Shown one piece after another: positions 11,339-20,493 of a stretch of 64,000 nt of DNA. Position 1 is the first letter of the stretch; each line of letters begins with the position of its first letter. The stretch comes from Pyropia yezoensis (Eukaryota; Rhodophyta; Bangiophyceae; Bangiales; Bangiaceae), in contig CM020619.1 of the NCBI GenBank assembly GCA_009829735.1, positions 22,340,898 to 22,404,897 on the forward strand. The letters run 5' to 3'. The notes under the pieces were generated by a model. The model did not search any database, had not been told where the DNA came from, and saw only the letters and a list, made by a program, of their open reading frames with translations. The position numbers were made by a program, and so were the translations under genes.

Positions 11339-11640
11339 CTAGGCGCGCATGCTAGACGCCGCACCACCGCGACCCTCACCCTCACGTGGAGGTGAGCGCC
11401 GAGCCGCACGCCGGTAGCGATCCCCGCTATTTGGTGGAGGCGGCAGCTTTAAGTCGAAGCCGTCGTGACCGTCACGGTCGCGAGCGGCGGGTGGCGCAGG
11501 CATCCCATTCCCCAGGGCAGTCGCGGAACTCCCGCCGGAAGTCCCGGCGGGTGCTGCAACGCGGCGCATATCCTCCATGCGCTCGTCGAGGGAGTCAGAC
11601 CGGAGTCACCCTGGCCCTCCCCAAGTCAGTGAGATTCAAA
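11339..11640 (-). pseudogene. family-D antisense ORF, N-terminal fragment
   Basis: The minus strand (MEDMRR…APAGTSGGSSATALGNGMPAP) matches the start of the ORF at 53648-54345 (MEDTSYDAAPAGTSGGGSAVASGDGMPAS). The upstream ATG of that ORF is AGG here and a TGA follows, so it is broken. It reads away from the LTR and towards pol, as in the complete element. Confidence 0.6.
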
Positions 11641-11951
11641 TCAGTCACAGCCGCTCGAGGCGCGCCTCACCTTGAGGGTGACCGGTATCGGGGGTAGACA
11701 AGAGGCATCCCAAGGCCCAGGTATGGTGAAGGGGATGTGTCGGTGCGGAGTGCGGGAAGGTGGTGGTAACGTGCGGGGTGAGATCAAGCTGCCAAGTCGG
11801 CGAGCCTGAGGAGAGGGGCGGTCGACGTGACCGCCTCCACGTCAACGTGACGTTCTGGGGAGCAGTGTGTCGCGTCCCTAGCGACCGCAACTCGCGTTCT
11901 TATACCCCCCCGCAAGGCCGACCGGGACAGTCGGAACTGAGGAGAGGGGCG

Positions 11952-12422
11952 TGTGGCAGAATTGACACCACATCGGGGGCAGGGCACGACACACGGGGGC
12001 GTGAGACAGCTAATCTGACCAGTTTTTCCGTTTGCATTTGATCTCGGATTCCCCTAAGTGAGGGATACTTTGCTTTTTAGTAAATCCAACGTGGAATACA
12101 GGGTTTTCTGCATTTTTATCGTCTTGAATTTTCGCGTGGCGCGGTAGGCAGGTGCTGGGATGGGATATTGTGAGTGGCGAGATACTCAGAAGACCTTGCA
12201 GGGAAGTGGGGATGGACAGCAGGGCTTGGCCTTGCTTCCGCGTCCCGACCAAGAAACTGTTGGCCCACGCACCTTCACTTTGTCTCGTAGTGGGGGAACT
12301 GCCCCGCAACAGGGATAGCGTGCGTGCGACTTGCACTTTTTTCGGCTTCCCCGAAACGGGAGGCAACCCTTGTACTCCATCCCAGCTTGGGGGCTGTGTT
12401 TGCGCGTGGTTTTTGCCACACT
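11952..12422 (+). repeat. family-D LTR
   Basis: On the plus strand it starts TGTGGCAGAATT and ends GGTTTTTGCCACA. The 7-bp ends (TGTGGCA/TGCCACA) are perfect inverted repeats. It is homologous along its length with 18356-18823 and 52843-53312. It carries the CCTGCCTCC/GGGAACTG block seen in all copies. It is more diverged than the other two. Confidence 0.85.
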
Positions 12423-13702
12423 TTCGTGAGACATAACTTTCGTCGTCAGCTAGTCTCTCGAGACGCGACATATGATTGAGGACACTATCGGGCGATAGTA
12501 CGAAAAGTCACGAAAGTTCTGACCATACAGGGTTCCGTCAAAGACCACATGCCAATGGAATATTTTTGAACTCTGAGCGCCAGATCGCGCTGTGGGTGTC
12601 TCGTGAGCCAGTGGCACGTCGTTGAATATCTTGTGCTCCTGTTCATGCACTTGTGCTCGTGTAAGGATCGGCCAGAACTCGGCAAACAGAAATACGTAGA
12701 TACATTGGGTCTATTCCAGGGTTCGTCAACGTACCAATACTGGCCATGCGAATGGTAATGGGTGACGAGGGTGGGGCGCTAGTATCCACGATTTGACCAC
12801 GGACTCAGAACCAAGGGCAGTGGGGCCCATGACCCGAGCCAAGAGCAGGGCTGTCTGTGAAGAAGTGTGCTAAATGCATTGCATTAGTTCTGAATTGTTC
12901 TCTACGGCTGATTCAAATGCGCGGGCTATACTCTTACATGTATGTATATGTAACGGAAGCGACTTGGACCGACAGCTCTGTACAAGGTGTGACGTTTGGC
13001 GGAATATAGGCTTTTAGAACCCAGAGTCTCATCAGAATCTCAGGCGAATGTGATGTACCCCTGTCACGTGCGTCCGACATGGGGACAGTTTGTACGGAGA
13101 GGTTCCGTATCTGGCCGTTTCTGGCCACTTTACGTACTGGACGATCATGCGAGAAATAAATCCTGGGGCGCCACGTGGGCAAAATCTACTGCAATGATGT
13201 GCCCTCGGTGCAGCTCACGAGCTCTGATGGCGTGGACTGCAATACGGCGCGCAGCGCTCCTTTGTCAAGATAGACCGCTGCTTACCTTTGCTCCATAGTC
13301 CAGCCAGTGACGGGCGCGTCACCGGCCAACAGGAGGAGGGAGATGGAACGGCAGCGGCGGCGGGCGACGTAGAGGAGGGAAGTGGGGTGACTGCATCGGC
13401 AGGCTTGTCACCGGCGGGGACTGGGACAGGAGGGCAGCGGCAGGGGCGACACGTGCGTCAACAACCGGTCGGGGGAGGCGGGGAAAGCAGCAGCGGCTAC
13501 GTGTGCCTTACCGCCAGGGGGAGGGCGGGGCGGGAGTGGTAGCAGCGATCCATGTACCACTTGCGGGCGGGGGAGCTTCGGGGGGGGGGGCGAAGACCCG
13601 GAAAAGGAAACGTGGGGGGGGAGGGACAACCCAGGCAGCAAAGAGGGAGGTGAAGGCCAGGAGTTAGGCAAAGCAATATTCAGGGCGAAAAGAAAAAGGT
13701 CA
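12423..13702. other. no gene recognised
   Basis: The first half (12423-13300) has ordinary composition without a convincing ORF. The second half (13300-13680) is G-rich on the plus strand with runs such as the G10 near 13580. I see nothing else to support. Confidence 0.5.
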
Positions 13703-14782
13703 CTAAAGGTCTACTCCATGAAAATAGTCACCATAGAAGACCCATCTTCTTGTGCCCCGCATGACACAGCGCATGGCACGCACCTTGTGTGCATACGCGT
13801 CGATTATATCCACGAGCGCTTGGCGCACATCGCTGTTCGTCGCACCCACCGCCTCCACGACAACCACCGGGCGCGTTTTCTCCGACAGGCATTGGCGGAA
13901 AAGCCCCACAGAAGTGTCCCGCTTCGCCTTCTTGGCGGGTGACGCGGCCGCAGCAATGTCGACGGCGCTGGCAATTCGCTCATCCACATCGCTTCGGGTA
14001 GCCTTCTCGGGCCCACTCTCGGCGCTGCTCTCGGCGTCCACATCATCGCCGACTCCAACGCTATCCCCATCGCTGCCCGCCCCGTCACCCCCCTCAAGGC
14101 TGTCGCCACCGGCGCCACTGAAACTACCAGCGAGGAAGTCACTCTCGGCGCTGGGGCGCGGCGGCACGACAGCAGTGGGGCCGTGCTCCCCAAGTACGGT
14201 CGCTGCGGTGGCAAAGAGGTGCCCCAGCTCACGGGCGGTCAGCTGTGTCGACACGTGGGACGTCCTGAACGCCTTCCGAGCCAGTCTGTCAAGCTCGGTG
14301 CCTCCGAACGCGATGAGCAGGTCCTAGCGCTGGGAAGTGCTCATGCCCGTCGGCCTCCGCTTCCGGTAAGTTTCCATGTAGCGGGACCACATATTCTTGA
14401 TTTCCTTGTTGATGCTGTTCGCCGTGTGGGTACGCGCTAGGCAGCAGTCCTTGGCCAGCGTCGCGCTTACAAACGCCTTCAGCATGGCGGCGCCTGACCG
14501 GCGCTTCATGTCGCCCGTGCGGCTGGCCCGGTACGCCGCTTAGTGGGATGCGGCGGCCGTGAGCACGCCGACCCACTTTCTGGGAGTGAAGTTAACGGTC
14601 GGAGAGGACGCGGCCGTGCCACCCGTCTTGGTCTTCGTGCCCGCCATGCCGATGTGCACGGGCAACTGTCCTTGCTGAGATAGGGACGAGGAAAGGATGC
14701 TGGAAGAGCTAGAGAAGGGGGGGGCGTGGGGCCGGGGGCAGGGCGCGGGTGGGATGGGGGGGGGCTGGGGGGGGGTAGACAT
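13703..14782 (-). pseudogene. hypothetical protein with two in-frame stops
   Basis: One minus-strand frame runs from about 14782 to the stop at 13703 with only two interruptions, TAA near 14539 (AAASH*AAYRASR) and TAG near 14325 (TSQR*DLLIAFG). Candidate starts are MSTPPQPPP near 14779 or MAGTKTKTGG near 14647. The middle is helix-rich and basic (SINKEIKNMWSRYMETYRKRR). Then come an acidic Gly/Asp stretch (GDGAGSDGDSVGVGDDVDAE), a basic nuclear-signal-like SPAKKAKRD and a conserved-looking end. I do not recognise a family. A DNA-binding protein of host or transposon origin is only a guess. Both stops are single transitions from Gln codons. Confidence 0.4.
14714..14782 (+). other. dense G-run tract, possible G-quadruplex region
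   Basis: Seven or more runs of three to ten G lie within 70 bases on the plus strand. On the minus strand it codes the Pro-rich start of the hypothetical ORF above. Confidence 0.5.
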
Positions 14783-16064
14783 TTTAGGACAATAGCAAGA
14801 GGAGACACGGTAAGGCGCAAAGGTCAGGGCACAAGGGTGTAGAGGTCGTGGGTGCTTCTTTATACATGCACTGCAAACCTCCCTCTGGCCTGACGGCTAG
14901 GCCACCTCGCCACACAGCAAGACTGGCGCGTGCGCGCGCAGAGCAAACGACAAAGGCGCGACGCTCCCATGCAAAACATGGCGCGCTCAATCTCGGCTGA
15001 CTCGGCCGATGCGAAGAGCAGTAAAACTGACGCCACGGCCGACTTGGCGGCGCGGCTTGCGCCGCGCGTTGTACGCTCGAGCACGGCGCTGGTGCTCGTG
15101 TTCGCCAGCAGAACCGTTGGACTGCGGTCCGTTGAGCTCCAGACACGGACAATATATCCATCTCGTGTATGTCGGAAATCGGTTCTGAGCTGGATCCTGA
15201 GCCGAGGCTAAAGTCACAAACAACCGAGAATCGCCTTCAGGTTGGCTTGTTCGTTGTTAGAGCACTGCCAGCGGTGGCGCCCTATCCCTTACTTCAACCG
15301 CCAGTCGCAGAACACGTGAGGGATGCTGAGTGGATCAACACCAATTTATAGAGCGATGCAAGAAGTGACCCTCTCAGCGGTTGGTCACCCTATAGCATGT
15401 GGTCCCAACATGTTGTTCTGAATTTGACCAGCTCCACAGGGGACCAGTTCCAGTTCGAACAACTTTCGCCCTTATTCGGCGTCGCTTCGGACACGGCCTC
15501 CGAGGCTCCCGCGATGGTCTCAGCACGTAAAGGTGGGGATGTATGGGGGGGAGAGGAAAAGGCCATGGTCGGAACGCGGTGGGGAGGAATCACGGCTGCG
15601 AGGGAAGCGGGGCGGAAAAGACAATAACAGTGGGCGCGACGGGCTCGAAAGGACACGATAGGACATGTGCACGCCGCCTCTTCCCGGCGGACAGAGGTGC
15701 GAGCCCAGAAGACCGGCAGAAAACATCCTCCGGTGTAGACTGCATTGGATTGGATTCGGGACTGGCCACTGTATGCGAAAGACAGCTCTGGGAGGTGGTG
15801 TGGGAGGGGGTCGATGCGCCCTACGGACGCCTCGCAATGCTCATGGATGCCGCAGATATTGGCCGATTATAGCGTGAGGATCTGACCTATCCCAGCTTGT
15901 AGTGTTACCGCTCGCGGTAACACCACACCGCTAAGAAGGTGCGTTCCCTAAATCTGTACTATAACCGACAGCGCGACCTAAGTACGGCACCGCTGGGAAC
16001 GCTCTTAGACCCACTTTGGGAGAGGTGCTCCGTCGGGAGTGCGACGCGGACGGACCAGGGATCA
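14783..16064. other. no gene recognised
   Basis: Open frames here are short, overlap each other on both strands and show no motif. There is a G-rich patch near 15540. Nothing supports a gene. Confidence 0.5.
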
Positions 16065-16465
16065 GGGAACCAGGGTTGAAGGTTCGGTTCCAATCCACAT
16101 GAAGAGGTTCGGTTTCGTTGTGTGTGCAGGATTTTGCAGCAGCCCATACCCACTTGAATGCGATGGCAGCGCAAAAGTGCACGTCTTGTCTGATGCGTTG
16201 GGATTCGGTTCCGTCGGGGGATTGTGCGTCCCGTAAAAAGTGGACGTGCACGGGTCGTGCAGTGTGGGTTTGATTGGTCCAGTGGCCGATATTTGACTCG
16301 AACGCGACACGAGTACGTCCACTTTTTACGGGACGCACTATAGGGTTCCATTGCTGGGGCGGTGTCACAATTCTTGACGCGCACGACGTATGTGCAGGGC
16401 GCCAAAAAAAGCGTGCGCAGCCGCCGTCGTCCCCGCAGATCCCACCTCCGACGCCACCACGCCTG
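16065..16465 (-). repeat. 401-bp repeat, inverted partner of 18835-19235
   Basis: Its reverse complement matches 18835-19235 with scattered substitutions and equal length. Homology carries on past 16465 (CGACGTCACCTCGCGCCCC) into the flank of the solo LTR at 18356. It carries a nested hairpin MITE at 16224-16338. Confidence 0.8.
16224..16338. mobile_element. 115-bp hairpin MITE-like element
   Basis: It is bounded by perfect 24-bp inverted repeats starting GTGCGTCCCGTAAAAAGTGG. The core is about 67 bp without coding capacity. A second copy, in opposite orientation, is at 18962-19076. The CGTCCCGTAAA end recalls Stowaway-type ends, but no clear TA duplication is seen, so the superfamily is open. 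Confidence 0.6.
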
Positions 16466-16496
16466 CAACTTGTGAGTACAGCGACGTCACCTCGCG

Positions 16497-16497
<1 letters not shown>

Positions 16498-16551
<54 letters not shown>

Positions 16552-16567
16552 ACCCCCCCCCCCCCCC
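16498..16567 (+). repeat. poly-C tract (C53-GA-C15)
   Basis: This is a run of 53 C, then GA, then 15 C. Its length is likely variable and the assembled count unreliable. Confidence 0.9.
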
Positions 16568-17120
16568 TCCCTTCCCCGCCGTCGCGCCGCGCCCCCTCGC
16601 CGCTGGGGTTTGGGCGGGTGCGACGGGAAGTGGTGATGCTGGCGGAGGCGGCGTCGTGCGTGAGCTGCTATGAGGAAAGGTCCCCGACCGTTGGTACGCC
16701 GGCGCCATTGCGGTGGCAGACGCATGAGTGTTGGCGGGCGAGGAAGTGGTGGTGGCCGCGGCGGTGGGGGGGGGCGATGCTCGTCGATCTGATATGGGGC
16801 GGCTGGTGGGGCAGGGGCGGCGGTTGTGGGTCTATATAATGGCAAGAATACCCCGCAGGTCTTCGCCCCGGACGCCCCTAGAGAGCCCACACTGCTATTT
16901 CTACCTCTCAGGCGACCACGGCCGCCCTCGTACGCCACCTGGCCGCAGCTGCCTCAACCCCGTCGTCCCAACGGACGCCATCATGCCAGCTCTCCCAAAC
17001 TCCCCTTCCCTTACCCCTGCCGCCCTCTACCACGCCTACCGCCAATGTACGGCTGCCGTCTTCCGTGCACCCCGATGCTGCCCTGTCAAAGCCAACGAAA
17101 GAGAATCCAGGACGCCCTAA
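16568..17120 (+). other. intergenic; TATA-like box and a 93-codon ORF
   Basis: TATATAA at 16833-16839 lies directly before an ATG (16839) that opens 93 codons to a TAA at 17118-17120, the last base before LTR A. The end reads SLTPAALYHAYRQCTAAVF. No family is recognised. It may be the remains of a gene whose 3' part was cut by the LTR, or chance. Confidence 0.2.
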
Positions 17121-17968
17121 TGTGAGGAACCACCCACACTTGGGCAGATTTCAGCGTACTCGTGATGGTGTCAGCGACCCAAACCAGCCAATAGGGCGAA
17201 AGGGTGCGGGGAAGAGGATGGAGATGGTGACGGTGGTGGGTCTGGGGAGAAAGACGGCGCGACGTCGGTTGTGATCGAGGGGGGTTGAAAGGGCTAAGGT
17301 CGTCTTTGGTCTGTGTCAGTGGTTGCCCCTCCGGTCTCCCCCGGTGGCGCCGACACCCACGCACTATATACTCGCGTCGGGGCACCCGAGGTGCCCCAAA
17401 GCATGCGTTTCCTCGTCGCGCCGCCGGTAGGCACAAAGCGGCCCAAAAAAAAAGCATGGCTCTCAGAACAAAGCATGGGCGGGCGTGCGCACTGAAGGAG
17501 TGCAGCCCCAGCTTGCCCCAAACGAAGGAGTCCGGCGTGCAGCGCCTAGTGCGCCGTCCCAGCCGGCCCCGGACGCCAGTATGTCCGAAGGTCCGAGAGG
17601 CGTGTAAGCACGGTTCGATGGAGTCGACCGAATCTGCCAGCGGGCCAGCCAGTCACATCGCTGCAATGCTGCAGCGAGGACATTCTAACGGACTCGCCAG
17701 CTGTGGCAGATGTGGCTCGTCACGGGTGCTGACGGTGGCGCCTTTCGACAGTCCGTGATGCGTTGTCGATGGCCGATGTCGTGCGGCCAGCAGACACCGT
17801 GAGACAGCGGCTGACTCATCATGAGTCTGGAAGGTACACCGCGTCATGCCCCACAACACAAGGAATTGATCCATGTTGCCAGGAGTGGGTTCGGCAGGAT
17901 TTGTAAGAAGAGGTCCCAGATATTATCCATTAGGTATGAGGCATGGGATTCGGGGGGAAATCGTTACA
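17121..17968 (-). repeat. LTR of family A (chromovirus LTR), solo
   Basis: The plus strand reads TGTGAGGAACCACCC…ATCGTTACA. It is close to 26708-27533 and homologous with 29964-30836 and 52229-52842. The copy at 29964 is joined to a minus-strand chromovirus, which fixes family and orientation. An ACTATATACTCG box near 17360 is kept in the family. No element body adjoins and no clear target duplication is seen. Confidence 0.7.
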
Positions 17969-18355
17969 CCCACGTACAGGGAAAAGGGTTTTGAGGCGTT
18001 GAGTAGCCACCACAATTGCCACTTCTTTGGGGTACTCAACGGCAGACAAGCCACACTGGACGCGGCAACTGCTGACGCTGCCGCTTGCCGCGGCGTCTGC
18101 TGGCCCTAGTGCTGACCGCCTGCCACGTGGGCGGATAGGAGGGAGGGGGGGAGAAAGAAATGGGCGGACGCGCACAGCTCACCACAGGAGGGGAGGTAGC
18201 GACCACGATTTTGAACGAGGGGGCAAAGACAGTCATGACGGGGGAGTGACACAAGTAGCGGAGGGGGGGCACGGTGAAGTCGGGGAGAAGGGGTAGGCGG
18301 TGGCGTCGGAGGGGAGGGGGGGGGTGGGGCGCGAGGTGACGTCGGTGTACCCACT
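17969..18355. other. GC-rich intergenic stretch
   Basis: No gene is seen. The last 60 bases are homologous with the flank of the repeat at 16065-16465 beyond its C tract. They form the insertion site of the next feature. Confidence 0.5.
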
Positions 18356-18823
18356 GTGGCAGTCTTGACCCCCAGGTAGGGGGGCAACACGTGCCATGCA
18401 AGGGGCGGCAGGCCACTAGCCTGACCTGTTCCTCCCCCTGCATTTGGGTCCATATTCCCTAAGTTTGGGATAGTTAGCTGAGTAGTAAATCCAACTTGGA
18501 TTTGAGGGTTTTCTGCATTTATCGTCTTGAATTTTCGTGTGGCCCGGTGGGCAGGTGCTGGGGTGGGAGATTCTGAGAGGCGAGATTCTGAGGGGACCCT
18601 GGGGGGATAAGGGGAGGGACAGCGGGGCTTGGCCTTGCTTCCCCGTCCCGACCCAGAAACTGTTGGCCCACACACCATCTTCTTGTTTGTCAGTGGGGGG
18701 ATTGCCCCACAACAGGGATAGAGTGTGTGCGACTTGCACTTCTTCCGGTTCCCCCGACACGGGAGGCAGCCCTTGCGCACCGCCCCAACTTGGGTGTAGC
18801 GTGTGCGAGTGGTTTTTGCCACA
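18356..18823 (+). repeat. solo LTR of family D
   Basis: Its ends are TGTGGCA…TGCCACA. It is flanked by CCCAC (18351-18355) and CCCGC (18824-18828), a 5-bp target duplication with one change. The paralogous sequence at about 16460-16490 lacks the LTR and has one copy of the site, so this is an insertion with an empty-site partner. It is highly similar to 52843-53312. Confidence 0.85.
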
Positions 18824-18834
18824 CCCGCGGGTGG

Positions 18835-19235
18835 CAGGCGCGGTGGCGTCGGCGGTGGGATCTGCGGGGACGACGGCGGCTGCGCACGCTTTTTTTGGCG
18901 CCTTCCACATACGTCGTGCGCGTCAAGAATTGTGACACAGGCTCAGCAACGGAACCCTATAGTGCGTCCCGTAAAAAGTGGACGTACTCGTGTCGTGTTC
19001 GTGTCAAATATCTGCCACTGGACCAGTCAAGCCCACACTGCACGACCCGTGCACGTCCACTTTTTACGGGACGCACAATCCCCCGACGGAACCGAACCCC
19101 AACGCATCATACAAGACGTGCACATTTGCGCCGCCATCGCATTCAAGTGGGTATGGGCTGCTGCAAATCCTGTACACACAACGGAACCGAACCTTTTGGT
19201 GTCGATCGGAACCGAACCTTCAACCCTAGTTCCCG
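18835..19235 (+). repeat. 401-bp repeat, inverted partner of 16065-16465
   Basis: It carries the second hairpin element (18962-19076). See 16065-16465. The pair faces in opposite directions about 2.4 kb apart, around LTR A. Confidence 0.8.
18962..19076. mobile_element. 115-bp hairpin MITE-like element, second copy
   Basis: It has the same 24-bp perfect inverted ends (GTGCGTCCCGTAAAAAGTGG…) and the same length as 16224-16338, with an inverted internal sequence. It probably moved as part of the 401-bp repeat rather than alone. Confidence 0.6.
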
Positions 19236-20493
19236 ACGAGGAGCACCCCACGGTCAGTTCAGCCGTCCGATCCTGCGCACAAAGAAAAATACGACCGGTC
19301 CGGCCAAAAAACGAGTGGTCGGTCTCCGAAGCGGTTCCCGTGAAGGCCGCCTCAAATTGGTGCTGGACACATTTTGTTGAGACGTTCCAATTTCATTCGC
19401 AACGTTGCATGGCCCTGTCACGTGACATTGGCCAATGCGGCGGAACCCTGCTGGCTTTGGGCCCTTTTTCCACCACTGTTGCCGCCGCACCTGGCCGCGA
19501 TTGGTCATGGTGGGAAGTCAAGAGGAGCTCCCCTGCCCCCTGCTGCCGAAGTCCCTGGAAGCATGTGGCCGGCCGGCAACACACGTGTACTTTGGATGTT
19601 AAAATAGAGGGGAGGGGGCGGAAAAATAGACGCGCTGAGAGGGGTGCGCTGGGGGGGTGCCTCGCCCCGGCAGCCTCCTTTCCTCGTGGTGGCCCCGTCA
19701 ACGCCCGTAGACACACGGTCTGCGGGGCGGGGGCGTGTGTCCTTCCGGCCACACGCGACGCGACCACACGCCCGTAGCACGACGCACCGCTGCTCTGAGA
19801 CTGGGCGTGCCCACGGCATCCACCGTCCCGGCGGCTGCCATCGATCCCGGCGGTGTGCGGTCGTGCACGTCGGTTTCCGCCGCGCGAGGTGGGGGGGCGC
19901 GGGGGGAAGGGCGCAGTTGCTGTGCGTGCGGGCGCCGTGCAGTGCTGCCGCGTCGTCTCTCTACGGTCGACGTTGGGCGGCGGCGCCGCGCCGTTTTGCG
20001 GAGCCTTTCTTCTCCCGACTGGAGGTGGAGGTGGGGAGGTGGGGGGCTCCCTACCTTGCTCTTCCGCTTGTCGTGTGTTGTTTGTATCCCGGGCTCGCCC
20101 CGCCTCCATCCCCGTCCGGCCGCACGACCCCTTGCATTCGCCGGCCGGCGTGCGTGCAGTCTGGAGGGTGGCTGCCTGTGCGTTGGCGCGGCGGTGGGGG
20201 TGGGCGTCGGCCGCCGTCGCCCCGCGCCTCTACTGCCGCCGCCTTTGACGACTCTTTGTGACGGCTGTAGGGCATCCCGCGGGGACCTGTCCTTGCCTTT
20301 TCCAAGCCGTCGTCCTTGGCGGGCTGGAAGTCGGCCCACTCCGCTGTTGGCGGGTACGTGAGCACCGCGTGGTGCGCGGCGGCGGCATTGGCGGCGAGAA
20401 CGGTTTCGTGCAGTGCTGGACATCGGCGCTGCTTGTCGCGTCTCGTGGGCGGCTATATCCTTGTTTTCGTCGCCACCCCCCGTGTGGGGCACC
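19236..20493. other. upstream region of the MED15-like gene
   Basis: This stretch is GC-rich. The ORFs on both strands look like composition effects. The last few hundred bases should hold the promoter and 5' UTR of the gene at 20494. I see no clear TATA box near it. Confidence 0.4.

Larger units (their letters stand above)
9675..12422 (+). mobile_element. family-D gypsy element, 3' part with antisense ORF remnant and LTR
   Basis: Left to right on the plus strand it has the end of pol (integrase and chromodomain-like tail, 9675-11228), a minus-strand fragment of the antisense ORF (11640-11339), a purine tract (GAGGAGAGGGG at about 11939-11949) and the LTR 11952-12422. This is the same geometry as the complete F element. 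The 5' part is lost at about 9675. Confidence 0.75.
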
